This document shows positions 24,158 through 32,954 of a stretch of 64,000 nt of DNA, in pieces; position 1 is the first letter of the stretch, and every line of letters begins with the position of its first letter. Location of the stretch: contig NZ_SRSO01000010.1 of assembly GCF_004791695.1 (NCBI RefSeq), positions 78,893 through 142,892 on the forward strand, in the 5' to 3' direction. The DNA comes from Flavivirga rizhaonensis (lineage in GTDB: Bacteria > Bacteroidota > Bacteroidia > Flavobacteriales > Flavobacteriaceae). The notes beneath the pieces were generated by a model. The model did no database searches and had not been told where the DNA came from. It saw nothing but the letters and a program-made list of their open reading frames with translations. Both the position numbers and the translations under genes were made by a program.

Positions 24158-25321
24158 ATGATTTTTACAAAGTATGGTAACGCATTTCGTTGGATTATTA
24201 TAATAGCATCTTTTGTTATTGTTTCTCTCATTTTATGGAAAACCTATGAGTTTTTTCAACATTTTAAAGAGGAAGAACGCACCAAAATGGAAAATTGGTC
24301 GTTTGCTCAATCTGATTTATTAAAAACAGATAATCTTAATGGTAATATAGGTGACTTGCCCTTAAAGGTAATTACAAGTAACAAAACAACTCCCATGATT
24401 AAAGTTAATATTGATGGTAGTTTTGACTTTAATAATATAAGAGAAGATAAAGCAAAGGATTCTGCATATATTAAAAAGCTAATTTCAAATTTTGAAAAAG
24501 AAAACACTCCAATTGACGTAAAAATTGATGGTAAACTTATAAGTACAATTTACTACGGAAATTCTCCTTTATTAAACAAGTTAAAATATTATCCATTAGC
24601 ACTTTTACTTATTGTTGTTTTATTTGGTGCTGTTATTTTCTTTTTTTATAGTAGTAATAAGAATGCTACCCAAAATAAATTGTGGTCTGGTATGGCTAAA
24701 GAAACAGCCCATCAAATAGGAACACCTTTATCGTCTTTAATAGGCTGGACAGAAATTTTAAAAAGTGAGCATGTAAATCCAGATTATATTGCAGAAATTG
24801 AAAAAGATGTAGATCGATTACAAACCATTACCGAACGCTTTAGTAAAATAGGATCTTTACCTACTTTAGAAACAACTGACATTATTAAAGAAACTATTGA
24901 CTCCTACGATTATTTAAAAACAAGATCTTCTAACCTTATAGACTTCGAAATTATAACTCCAGAAGGAGATATCCCTGTTAAACTTAATAAACAATTATAC
25001 AGTTGGACGATTGAAAATTTAGTAAAAAATGCCATTGATGCCATGAAAGGTAGAGGTAAGCTTTTAGTTGAAATTTCTCAATTAGAAAATAATGTAAAGG
25101 TTAGTATTACTGATACGGGAAAAGGAATTTCTAAAAAAGATTTTAATAAAATTTTCACCCCTGGATACACTACAAAAAAACGCGGTTGGGGATTAGGTTT
25201 ATCACTTACCAGACGTATTATTGAAGATTTCCATGATGGTAAAATAAAAGTTTTACAATCTCAAAAAGAAAAAGGAACTACAATACAAATTAGTTTAAAA
25301 CGTGCCCCAAATTATGTCTGA
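24158..25321 (+). CDS. Membrane sensor histidine kinase
   Basis: 387 residues. Two membrane helices (about 11-30 and 145-165) enclose a periplasmic sensor of about 110 residues. The dimerisation/phosphoacceptor box KETAHQIGTPLSSLIGW has phospho-His H185; the N-box is NLVKNAIDAM, the G1-box ITDTGKGIS and the G2-box RGWGLGLSLTRRI. No response regulator is adjacent. The next gene overlaps its end by 8 nt (ATGTCTGA), implying translational coupling. Confidence 0.93.
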   Translation: MIFTKYGNAFRWIIIIASFVIVSLILWKTYEFFQHFKEEERTKMENWSFAQSDLLKTDNLNGNIGDLPLKVITSNKTTPMIKVNIDGSFDFNNIREDKAKDSAYIKKLISNFEKENTPIDVKIDGKLISTIYYGNSPLLNKLKYYPLALLLIVVLFGAVIFFFYSSNKNATQNKLWSGMAKETAHQIGTPLSSLIGWTEILKSEHVNPDYIAEIEKDVDRLQTITERFSKIGSLPTLETTDIIKETIDSYDYLKTRSSNLIDFEIITPEGDIPVKLNKQLYSWTIENLVKNAIDAMKGRGKLLVEISQLENNVKVSITDTGKGISKKDFNKIFTPGYTTKKRGWGLGLSLTRRIIEDFHDGKIKVLQSQKEKGTTIQISLKRAPNYV

Positions 25322-25670
25322 AAAACTAGTTACCATAAAAGAAGTTGTATTAACAAACAACTGCCCAGAGTGTTATAGTAAAGAAGGCTTACGCTTATCT
25401 TTTAAACAGAAAATAATTGACACTAAATTTTATAAGTCTATCACTTCTAAAATTAGTCATGAAATTACCTGTAAAACGTGTAAAATGATTATTTATCCCG
25501 TAAAATGGACTGATGATATTGAGCGTGTTTTCGAATATCATAAAAAAGCATTTGTACCAAAAAAGGCATCAACCTACTTAAAGAAAGCGTCGTGGATTGC
25601 TATTATTTTAACTAGCATTATAATCATCACTGCAATAACATTAGCAGTAGTATACCCCTTTAATTTATAA
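25314..25670 (+). CDS. Small membrane protein with two Cys pairs, coupled to the histidine kinase
   Basis: 118 residues from the ATG at 25314; an in-frame GTG at 25302 is less likely. NNCPECYS and TCKTCKM provide CxxC pairs that could form a zinc ribbon. One C-terminal membrane helix (about 88-112) makes it a tail-anchored inner-membrane protein. The start codon overlaps the kinase stop by 8 nt, so the two products are probably made in fixed ratio. The function is unknown; it could be an accessory of the kinase. Confidence 0.8.
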   Translation: MSEKLVTIKEVVLTNNCPECYSKEGLRLSFKQKIIDTKFYKSITSKISHEITCKTCKMIIYPVKWTDDIERVFEYHKKAFVPKKASTYLKKASWIAIILTSIIIITAITLAVVYPFNL

Positions 25671-26054
25671 TTGAGTTTTAATTGCTTTTGCTAAGTTTTG
25701 GAATGCTTCTGTTGAAAGTTTTGTTTTTTTAATAAAACGAGCATCTTCCATAGTATGTAATGGAATTAAGTGTACATGTGCATGTGGCACCTCTAAACCT
25801 ATAACAGACATCCCTACTCGCTCGCAAGGAATAGCTTTTTCTATAGCCAAAGCAACGCGTCTTGAAAAACTCATTAATCCATTATAAGTTGCTTCGTCTA
25901 AGTCAAAAATTTTATCAACCTCTTGTTTAGGAATACAAAGTGTGTGTCCTTCACTATTTGGGTTTACATCTAAAAACGCTAAAAAGTCGTCTGTTTCTGC
26001 AACTTTATAACAAGGAATTTCTCCATTAACTATTTTTGTGAAAATTGAAGCCAT
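25665..26054 (-). CDS. HIT-family nucleotide-binding protein
   Basis: 129 residues. The histidine triad HAHVHLIPL at about 95-103, plus SIFTKIVNGEIPCYKV and CIPKQEVDKIFDL, place it in the HINT/Hit1 branch, which hydrolyses nucleoside phosphoramidates or related purine nucleotides. It is cytoplasmic, overlaps the convergent membrane-protein gene by 6 nt, and lies 91 nt downstream of greA. Confidence 0.93.
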   Translation of the reverse strand: MASIFTKIVNGEIPCYKVAETDDFLAFLDVNPNSEGHTLCIPKQEVDKIFDLDEATYNGLMSFSRRVALAIEKAIPCERVGMSVIGLEVPHAHVHLIPLHTMEDARFIKKTKLSTEAFQNLAKAIKTQL

Positions 26055-26145
26055 ATTGATTGAGAGGATATATTATTCAGAAAATATTTTTTGTTCGAGT
26101 TTATCTGAAATCTTGACGAAAAGATTGAAATAAAAATATCAAATT

Positions 26146-26619
26146 TTATCTAGAAATTTCTATAATATCAAACTTCATAACACCATTAGGCACTTGGATT
26201 TCAGCAACGTCACCTACAGATTTTCCAAGCAAACCTTTTCCAATAGGAGAGTTCACTGAAATTTTACCCGAAGCTAAATCGGCTTCTCCATCTGCCACCA
26301 ATGTATAATTCATTTCCATGCCATTGGTTTGATTCTTTATTTTAACTTTAGATAACACTAATACCTTAGAATTATCTAACTGAGATTCATCAATGACCCG
26401 CGCTCCTGCTAATACCTCTTCTAATTTAGAAATACGCATTTCCAACATCCCTTGTGCTTCTTTAGCAGCATCATATTCGGCATTTTCACTTAAATCTCCC
26501 TTATCTCTGGCTTCTGCAATTGCTTTTGATGCCTTCACTCGCTCTACATCTTTTAATTGTTGTAGTTCATCTCTTAATTTTTTTAACCCTTCTGGTGTAT
26601 AGTACGATACTTTACTCAT
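26146..26619 (-). CDS. greA: Transcript cleavage factor GreA
   Basis: 157 residues. The N-terminal coiled coil contains GDLSENAEYDAAKEAQ, whose acidic tip residues (the Asp and first Glu) stimulate RNA polymerase to cleave backtracked transcripts. The C-terminal FKBP-like domain includes VNSPIGKGLLGKSVGD. Full length. A terminator-like hairpin sits in its leader (separate entry), suggesting attenuated or autoregulated expression. Confidence 0.96.
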   Translation of the reverse strand: MSKVSYYTPEGLKKLRDELQQLKDVERVKASKAIAEARDKGDLSENAEYDAAKEAQGMLEMRISKLEEVLAGARVIDESQLDNSKVLVLSKVKIKNQTNGMEMNYTLVADGEADLASGKISVNSPIGKGLLGKSVGDVAEIQVPNGVMKFDIIEISR

Positions 26620-26644
26620 AACTTCATCGTTTTACTTAATAAAA

Positions 26645-26710
26645 GATGCCGAACACTCAGGTTCAGCATATAAAAAAATCTCGCTAACACGAGATTGTAT
26701 AACAAATATA
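26645..26710 (-). promoter_or_regulatory. greA leader: promoter box, terminator-like hairpin, second hairpin
   Basis: On the minus strand: a TATATTTG box (26703-26710), then a 7-bp stem AATCTCG/CGAGATT (26677-26696) directly followed by seven T. Next comes a second stem GCTGAAC/GTTCGGC within about 26648-26667, then greA at 26619. Transcription from this box would meet the U-run hairpin within about 30 nt, giving a very short leader RNA unless read through. Confidence 0.6.
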
Positions 26711-26773
26711 CAAAATATTTAACTCAATTTGCTTTTTGTTGTAAATTGCATTTTTTAATTTTTATAATTATTT

Positions 26774-27201
26774 ATGAAACCTGTTTTCTACCTTATTGCC
26801 CTAATTATTTTAACATCTTGCAGTAAAAATTCTGTTGATAATAAAAATTGTAATTTTTTATTAGATCTGGGGGTTAATGTTAATATCAATCTTAGTTTAC
26901 CACAATATAGTCAGCTTCCTTTTGCAGGCAACTCTGTTTACATAGAAAACGCGGGAAATGGGGGATTATTGTTGCCAGCACAGGCGCCGATTTTTTAGCA
27001 TGGGATGCTAGTGACCCAAACCATACACCTAGTAGTTGCTCTACGCTTGTTCCTTCTGGATTAAACGCTACTTGTGGCTGTGATGATGCAAATGAATATA
27101 GCTTGGTTACTGGTCAATTATTAGGAGGTAAAAGCTTACCATGTAGTTTGAAAAATTATAGAGTAGAAAAAAATGGAAATAATCTCTTAATTTTTAATTA
27201 G
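26774..27201 (+). pseudogene. Rieske-fold-like lipoprotein gene with a frameshift at a G5 tract
   Basis: Starts MKPVFYLIALIILTSCSKNS (lipobox TSC) and continues to GNSVYIENAGNG. The frame then closes early at 26998. Restoring one base at the G5 run 26960-26964 joins a second open frame, GIIVASTGADFLAWDASDP to CGCDDANEY to NLLIFN, stopping at 27201, for about 142 residues. The joined product matches a Bacteroidota lipoprotein family with a Rieske-like fold (WDASDPNH, CGCDD). The break may be a true mutation, a slippage switch or a sequencing error. Confidence 0.75.
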
Positions 27202-27226
27202 AGGGATAAAAAAAGGGATTTGATTT

Positions 27227-27298
27227 GTCAGGTTGAGCTTGTCGAAACCAATATTAATCATCCGTAAATTAAAAACATTTCGACAAACTCAATATAAC
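27227..27298. repeat. Inverted pair of GTTGAGCTTGTCGAAA-type units
   Basis: GGTTGAGCTTGTCGAAA (27231-27247) and TTTCGACAAACTCAATA (27278-27294) pair with few mismatches around a 30-nt loop. They lie between the broken lipoprotein gene and the convergent TonB receptor, where they could serve as a shared transcription end. Related single units lie at 22716 and 57540. Confidence 0.65.
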
Positions 27299-27311
27299 AA
27301 CTAACTTATTT

Positions 27312-29645
27312 TTATAATTTTAATGTCATCCCTAACAAGAAGTTAATGGTTGCCTGTGGATAGTAAAAATTTTCCGTTATAGCAGCATCAGAGGATCCTA
27401 CTGGTCTATAAAAATAGCTGTAGGTATAGCCATTGGAAACATACTGAGAATCAAATAAGTTATTAACTAATAAATTAAGCCCTATTTCTTTAATCCACTT
27501 TGGTTGAATCTTGTAGGATACATTTAAATTATTCACAAAATAGGCATCCATACTTTTTTCATCACTGGATGTATTATCTAAATACTGTTTCCCAACATAT
27601 TTAGACAACAATGCAATACTTCCATTTTTAATTGGTGAATACGTTAAAGTACTTCCAAATATAACATTTGGCGAAAAGGAAATATCTGTATCTTCAAATT
27701 GTGCTACTACAGGTTCATAAGAAACACTATCAAATGTATTTGGGTCATATTGTGTATCGTAAATCACATAATCAAATTCTTTTATTTTATTTTGACTAAA
27801 CGTCGCATTTGCATCAATTCTAAATTGGTTAGATACTTTATACCCTGTTTGCAATTCTATCCCTGCTCTATAGCTCTTTGCCACATTTTCTCTTATGGGG
27901 TCTCCAACATCATCTAAATCTCCTGTTAAAACTAACTGGTCTTTATAATTCATGTAATAGAGATTAGCTGTTGCATAAAAGTTTTCTTTTCTTAGTTTGT
28001 AACCAAACTCAAAATCATGGAGCTGTTCTGATTTTGGGCGCACAGGGTTTTTAGTTAAATCATCTCTGTTAGGCTCTCTGTTAGCCACAGCGAAAGACCC
28101 ATAAATACTATTATAATTATCTATTGTATATGTTAATCCAAATTTAGGATTGAAAAAATTATATGATTCCTTTACATTAATATTTAATAAATCTGAACTT
28201 GTTCCTACAGATTCATAACCCACCGTTCTATATTGTAGATCTAGCAAGGCAAATAAGTTATCCGTTACATTATATTCCGCTTTAACATAAGTACTATAAT
28301 CTTTTTTGTCTCCATAGCTAAAATAGTAGTTACTTCTAATAGGTATTGAAGAAGCAAACGAATCCCAAATAACCTCACCAAAATGATCTCCTTTATACGT
28401 ATTATACCCCCCACCTAAATACAAGTTTAAGTTTTCTTTTTTATAACTTAAGGAATATACAAATGCATAAAAATCGTTATCTAACCAACGTCTTCTAATA
28501 ACATCTCCTTCGTCTGATGCATTTGCATTATTAGGGAAGTAATCACCTAATTCTTCATCATTTTTATACTGCTCAAAATAACCTTTTCCTCTAGTAAAAT
28601 TACCTGAAATATTTGCAGAAAAATGATTATTAAATTGATGAGAGATATGTAGCTGATAATGTGTTTGCTGATAGTTATCTACTTCATTATCGTAAGTATA
28701 AAAATTATAAGTTCTTCCAGAGTTTAATAGATTCTGAGTTTCTGCATCAGAAGGGAAATTTCTATCAATAAATGCTTGTATTCCAACTCTGTCATTATTT
28801 ACAACAGCTTCGGGTGTACCATACCAAGATTGGTAAGTTTCTTCTTTTCCTCCAAAAACAATAGCTTTCACGGCTGTTTTTTTGTTTAAAAACCCTGCTT
28901 CTAAATAGTATGAATTTAAATCTGCTCTTGCCCTATCTATATAACCATCGCTTTGAATATTTGATAATCGTCCTTCTGCATAAAAATTATTTTTAAGTCC
29001 AGAACCAATGCTAATGTTATGCTTTCTCGTTCCAAAACTTCCAACAGTATTGGTGGTCTTGGCATACCCTTTAGCTGAAGGGTTTAAAGTTTTCAAATTC
29101 AAACTTGCTCCAAAAGCACCCGAACCGTTGGTTGATGTTCCTACACCTCGTTGCAATTGTATATCTTCTACAGAGGAGACAAAATCTGGCATATTAACCC
29201 AGAAAGTCCCTTGACTTTCTGCATCATTATAAGGGATCCCATTAATGGTTACGTTTACTCTGGTAGCATCGCTACCACGTACTCTAATACCTGTATACCC
29301 CACTCCTGCACCGGCATCACTTGTAGTAACTACAGATGGTAATTGATCTAATAAAATAGGCAAATCTTGACCTAGATTGATTGATTCTAATTTCTCTTTT
29401 GCAATGTTAGTAAAAGCTACTGGTGTTTTATCTTTAGCTCTGGTTGCAGAAAGAAGAACCTCGTCTAGTTTTTCTGTTTTGGTTGAATCTTGTTGTTTTT
29501 GATTTTCTTGTGCTTTGGCACTGATCGAGAACACTAATAGTGCTAAAAAAAGAAATACGTTTTTAATTTGAAAGATGTTATTTTGAAAGTTAAAAAAACT
29601 ATCATTCTTTGAATTTAAGAATAACTTTTTTAAAGTCGATTTCAT
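27312..29645 (-). CDS. TonB-dependent receptor, predicted thiamine (or precursor) transporter
   Basis: 777 residues: an unusually long basic N-region, hydrophobic core VFLFLALLVFSISAKAQ, TonB-box area near 60 (EVLLSATRAKD), plug (YTGIRVRGSDATRVNVTINGIP; GTSTNGSGAFGASLNLKT) and a barrel ending LGMTLKL. No carboxypeptidase-like domain, so it is the vitamin/siderophore layout. A TPP riboswitch lies 66 nt upstream, so expression should fall when thiamine pyrophosphate is ample. Riboswitch-controlled receptors of this kind in Bacteroidota are predicted or shown to import thiamine. The neighbouring PnuC-like and thiamine-binding genes fit. Confidence 0.9.
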   Translation of the reverse strand: MKSTLKKLFLNSKNDSFFNFQNNIFQIKNVFLFLALLVFSISAKAQENQKQQDSTKTEKLDEVLLSATRAKDKTPVAFTNIAKEKLESINLGQDLPILLDQLPSVVTTSDAGAGVGYTGIRVRGSDATRVNVTINGIPYNDAESQGTFWVNMPDFVSSVEDIQLQRGVGTSTNGSGAFGASLNLKTLNPSAKGYAKTTNTVGSFGTRKHNISIGSGLKNNFYAEGRLSNIQSDGYIDRARADLNSYYLEAGFLNKKTAVKAIVFGGKEETYQSWYGTPEAVVNNDRVGIQAFIDRNFPSDAETQNLLNSGRTYNFYTYDNEVDNYQQTHYQLHISHQFNNHFSANISGNFTRGKGYFEQYKNDEELGDYFPNNANASDEGDVIRRRWLDNDFYAFVYSLSYKKENLNLYLGGGYNTYKGDHFGEVIWDSFASSIPIRSNYYFSYGDKKDYSTYVKAEYNVTDNLFALLDLQYRTVGYESVGTSSDLLNINVKESYNFFNPKFGLTYTIDNYNSIYGSFAVANREPNRDDLTKNPVRPKSEQLHDFEFGYKLRKENFYATANLYYMNYKDQLVLTGDLDDVGDPIRENVAKSYRAGIELQTGYKVSNQFRIDANATFSQNKIKEFDYVIYDTQYDPNTFDSVSYEPVVAQFEDTDISFSPNVIFGSTLTYSPIKNGSIALLSKYVGKQYLDNTSSDEKSMDAYFVNNLNVSYKIQPKWIKEIGLNLLVNNLFDSQYVSNGYTYSYFYRPVGSSDAAITENFYYPQATINFLLGMTLKL

Positions 29646-29711
29646 TACGATTATATTTAATAATCGAATAAAAAGAGGTCATTATTCTTTATTGTTAGTT
29701 AATTATTAAAA

Positions 29712-29774
29712 TCCCTAAACAGCATTACCTGTTCTAGGTTCATTGGGTATGATCTCAGCTCTAAAAGCACCCCT
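29712..29774 (-). promoter_or_regulatory. TPP (thi-box) riboswitch
   Basis: On the minus strand the core reads GGGGTGC (P1/P2 start), GCTGAGAT, CATACCC, TGAACCTAG, CAGGTAATGCTG, TTAGGGA, in the order and spacing of the thi-box aptamer. The invariant CUGAGA and the AUACCC...UGAACC pyrimidine-sensor arms are all present. It ends 66 nt before the TonB receptor ATG, so it likely controls translation initiation or termination. Confidence 0.93.
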
Positions 29775-29788
29775 TTTTGAGAACGCCA

Positions 29789-29796
29789 CAAAGATA
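29789..29796 (-). promoter_or_regulatory. Probable -7 promoter box upstream of the TPP riboswitch
   Basis: TATCTTTG on the minus strand matches the Bacteroidota TAnnTTTG element and lies about 15 nt before the aptamer. No convincing TTTG at the expected -33 distance was found. It suggests the receptor has its own transcript, separate from arfB upstream. Confidence 0.45.
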
Positions 29797-29837
29797 CTAA
29801 CAATTAATAATTGTTAATATACTAATTGATAATTATT

Positions 29838-30245
29838 TTAGTCAATATCTGGTTTCCTTCTATTTGCTTTTTTATCGGAAAGATTACGTTTATTTTTTAA
29901 TCGTTTTCTAATAACTGCTTTAGGAATTTTAGTAGGAATGCGCTTTTTTGGAATGATTAAGCCCACACGGACTAATTCTAGAAAACGTTTTATAACAAGT
30001 TCTTTGTTTTTATGTTGACTTCGGCTTTCATCACATTGTAAAATTAGAAAGCCATCTTTAGTCAATCGCTGTTTTAGCTTATTTTGAAGACGTATTTTTT
30101 GTTCATTATTAAATGCAAGTGACTCAATTAAATTAAAGGTTAATTCAATTTTCGAGGATACTTTATTGACATGTTGCCCGCCACTTCCTGAGCTTCTAAT
30201 TGCTTTAAAACTTAACTCTTCTATTAAGATTTCTTTATTGAACAT
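29838..30245 (-). CDS. arfB: Alternative ribosome-rescue factor ArfB (peptidyl-tRNA hydrolase)
   Basis: 135 residues. The GGQ loop SSGSGGQHVNKVSSK (G22-G23-Q24) catalyses peptidyl-tRNA hydrolysis on stalled ribosomes. The Lys/Arg-rich tail (KRIPTKIPKAVIRKRLKNKR to the end) is the segment that enters the empty mRNA channel. It lacks the codon-recognition domain of RF1/RF2. It begins 2 nt after the DUF4301 gene, as the last gene before the riboswitch region. Confidence 0.94.
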   Translation of the reverse strand: MFNKEILIEELSFKAIRSSGSGGQHVNKVSSKIELTFNLIESLAFNNEQKIRLQNKLKQRLTKDGFLILQCDESRSQHKNKELVIKRFLELVRVGLIIPKKRIPTKIPKAVIRKRLKNKRNLSDKKANRRKPDID

Positions 30246-30247
30246 AA

Positions 30248-31795
30248 CTATATCTGGTGTGCCGGCTTAAGTAAATCGTTAACCGTTTTTACAGGATTGA
30301 AAGTACTTAAAGGAACCTCAACAAAAAGCGAATTCCAATGTGCCATACTCCCATTCCATAATCCTGGGAGTTCCAATGCTTTTATATCTATTCCATTTTG
30401 AGTTTTTGTAGTTATAAAAGCAGCTTCTGGATCTACAAATTCTTTAAGGTTGAATTTCTCGCCTTTGTAGTTTTTAACACCACAAACCAAATCTGTTGGA
30501 TTAAAATGGGTAGCGTTTTTTACGATTTCATGCTGTGCCTCATTTTGAATATTGATTTGAGCAAACTCTACTATTTGTAAAGATATAACTCCGTTTTTAT
30601 CTTTTACCCAAAAAGGACCACCTCCTGGCTCTCCTTCATTTTTAACCATACCACACACGCGAATTGGACGGTTTAATTTTTCCTTTAGATATGCTCTTTT
30701 TTCTTCTAAAATAAAATCTTCAAAATCTATATGAATGGGAACATGTATCTTATTTGATAAAAAGAGCGCTATTTCAAGAAGTTCTTCTTCTAAAACAACA
30801 GCTTGATCTAGTTTATGCAAAAACGCAAAAATCTGCTCTTGAATTTTTATAAGAATGCCTGCAAGTAGTTTTTTATACTCAGAAACCTCGATATTCTTAT
30901 CAGAAACTACAATATTATCAACATTTTTAATAAAAATAAAATCATTATTCAAATCGTTTAAATTTTCTAACAAAGCACCATGCCCTGCTGGTCTAAATAA
31001 AACAGAATCGTCTTCATTTCTAAAAATAGTTCCTTCCATCGTTAGCGCAACGGTTTCTGTGGCTTCTTTTTGATAGGAAAACGATACATTAAAAGTAGTA
31101 TTCGTTTTTTGTTCCAGATCTTGTTTTATACGATTTAACTCTTCAATAAAATAAGGATGATGTTTTTCTGAAACTGTAAAATGAAGATTTGCTTTATTGT
31201 TTGATGCGGCATAAAGTGTTGACTCAAATAAATGCTCTTGAAAAGCTGTTATCACAGTATCTCCATATTCATGAAAGGGGAGCAATCCTTTAGGAAAGAA
31301 ACTATAATTAAGACTATTTTCGTCCAACATGACTTTTACAAATTGCAGATATTTTTCTCCTTGTGATAAATTATAAAAATTTGAATGTTCTTCTTTAGCT
31401 TTTAACACAACGTCATCATAAAATGGAAACTTTTCTAAATTAGAAACAAAAGTTTTAATCAATGTGTCATTATGTTTTTCGGCATAATCCTCAATACTTT
31501 CTTTTGAAGGATTGAAATTCTTTAAAAACCGAAATAAAAACTTAAACATTCTGGTTGCTGCTCCAGATGCTGGTACAAATTTTAAAGAAGATAAAGAGTT
31601 TTGTTTTGATTCATACAGTTTAATAAAATCCGTTTTCTCTTGCTCGCTATAACTCTCAATACCTTCTCCTATAGTTGCTGCTGCTACTAAATTAGAATAG
31701 GACATTCCATTTTTTATGCGCGCCACTTGAGCATTAACTTGATCTATAGTAATACCTTTATTTTGTATTTGTTGAATATTTTTTTCTGTAAACAT
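30248..31795 (-). CDS. DUF4301 family protein
   Basis: 515 residues, cytoplasmic, matching the Bacteroidota family DUF4301. FVPASGAATRMFKFLF near 75 and LFRPAGHGALLENLNDL near 265 recall sugar-nucleotidyltransferase-like motifs, and RVCGMVKNEGEPGGGPFWV near 380 is a family signature. Its start codon shares one base with the stop of the NadR-like gene (TAATG), so they are translationally coupled. No reaction has been established for the family. Confidence 0.88.
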   Translation of the reverse strand: MFTEKNIQQIQNKGITIDQVNAQVARIKNGMSYSNLVAAATIGEGIESYSEQEKTDFIKLYESKQNSLSSLKFVPASGAATRMFKFLFRFLKNFNPSKESIEDYAEKHNDTLIKTFVSNLEKFPFYDDVVLKAKEEHSNFYNLSQGEKYLQFVKVMLDENSLNYSFFPKGLLPFHEYGDTVITAFQEHLFESTLYAASNNKANLHFTVSEKHHPYFIEELNRIKQDLEQKTNTTFNVSFSYQKEATETVALTMEGTIFRNEDDSVLFRPAGHGALLENLNDLNNDFIFIKNVDNIVVSDKNIEVSEYKKLLAGILIKIQEQIFAFLHKLDQAVVLEEELLEIALFLSNKIHVPIHIDFEDFILEEKRAYLKEKLNRPIRVCGMVKNEGEPGGGPFWVKDKNGVISLQIVEFAQINIQNEAQHEIVKNATHFNPTDLVCGVKNYKGEKFNLKEFVDPEAAFITTKTQNGIDIKALELPGLWNGSMAHWNSLFVEVPLSTFNPVKTVNDLLKPAHQI

Positions 31796-32361
31796 TAATT
31801 ATTTTTTAGGAGCTTATCTATATGTTTAATAGCTGTTTCCAGACGTTGATTTTTATCGCCTTTTAACAATACATATGGTTTTTTACTTTTTATTAATTCA
31901 TTTTGAAAAACTTTAAACATCCCTTCTCTATCTTCTGGTTTATCACGCAAATCATCCGCTTCCCAAAGGATATCAATATAAGTTAAAAAATACAAATCGT
32001 AAGTATTCTCCAAAGCGTATTTTTTAATTAAAGGATCACAACTCCCTGAATAATAAGCTTCAGAATACACCTTAATTTCTAATAGGTTGGTATCACAAAC
32101 TAAAACCGATTCTGTTTCTTTTGCCAATTCATTTTCAAGCTTCATTTGTCCTTCTGCTATAGACAACAAATCCTCTTGCACACACACTTCACCTTCATTA
32201 TCCCATTTATTTTGGAGATATTCACGCATATATTCTGGCACATAAACTGAATTGTAATACTTAGCCAATTGTCTTGACAATGTTGTTTTTCCAGTACATT
32301 CTGGACCAAATAAAACAACTTTTATACAGTTTGCAGGCTGTTGTTTATACTTTTCTTCCAT
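31795..32361 (-). CDS. NadR-like P-loop kinase (ribosylnicotinamide kinase type)
   Basis: 188 residues from MEEKYKQQPANC at 32361; the longer open frame to 32424 lies inside pnuC. P-loop GPECTGKT at 19-26, then VPEYMREYL and a DLYFLTYIDILWEADDLRDK segment as in the C-terminal kinase domain of NadR. No adenylyltransferase domain. It overlaps pnuC by 40 nt and abuts DUF4301. The classical role is phosphorylating nicotinamide riboside imported by PnuC. In this thiamine-flavoured cluster, a vitamin kinase acting on thiamine is an alternative (inference). Confidence 0.85.
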   Translation of the reverse strand: MEEKYKQQPANCIKVVLFGPECTGKTTLSRQLAKYYNSVYVPEYMREYLQNKWDNEGEVCVQEDLLSIAEGQMKLENELAKETESVLVCDTNLLEIKVYSEAYYSGSCDPLIKKYALENTYDLYFLTYIDILWEADDLRDKPEDREGMFKVFQNELIKSKKPYVLLKGDKNQRLETAIKHIDKLLKNN

Positions 32362-32954
32362 AAAATATAAGCTTGTATAGCTAAAACGGTAAAAATAAGA
32401 TATTGAAAAGACAACATGCCCCAACCTCTATATGCATAAAGCGGTACAGTAATAATATCTGCGATAATCCAAAGTGTCCAATTTTCAATTTTCTTTCTTG
32501 CCATATACCACATCCCAGTAAAGAACATTCCTGAAGTAAAAATATCTATATAATTGGATATGGTAATTTGAATACCTGAAGATTTATAAACTATATAGGT
32601 AATAACCATTGTTAATACAAATAATACAAATCCAATAATTTTCTCACTAGTGTTAGTTCTAGAAATTCGAACTACTTTTTTATTATTTTTGGTTCTTGCC
32701 CAATTCCACCAACCATAAACACTCATAATAGAAAAATAAAAATTCATCATCATATCTCCATAAAGCTGATCTTTCAATAAAATATAAACCGAAATTATAG
32801 TTGCTATTAACCCTGTAGGATAAACCAAAATATTTTCTTTTTTAGCATACCACACACTAGCTATTCCTGTAACTAACACAATAGCCTCTAAAACAATAAT
32901 ATATGTTTCTTTATCTCGATAAGAATTTAAAAAAAAATCAAAAATGGGGTTCAT
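32322..32954 (-). CDS. PnuC-family vitamin transporter (PnuC or PnuT)
   Basis: 210 residues with about seven membrane helices; YGWWNWARTK near 87 and ENWTLWIIADIITVPLYAY near 162 form the PnuC ligand-binding signature. The family includes PnuC (nicotinamide riboside) and PnuT (thiamine), facilitators that rely on intracellular phosphorylation for trapping. It overlaps the thiamine-binding-protein gene by 17 nt and the kinase gene by 40 nt. Neighbours favour thiamine (thiamine-binding protein, TPP riboswitch nearby), while the NadR-like kinase favours nicotinamide riboside. Confidence 0.88.
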   Translation of the reverse strand: MNPIFDFFLNSYRDKETYIIVLEAIVLVTGIASVWYAKKENILVYPTGLIATIISVYILLKDQLYGDMMMNFYFSIMSVYGWWNWARTKNNKKVVRISRTNTSEKIIGFVLFVLTMVITYIVYKSSGIQITISNYIDIFTSGMFFTGMWYMARKKIENWTLWIIADIITVPLYAYRGWGMLSFQYLIFTVLAIQAYILWKKSINNSLQTV

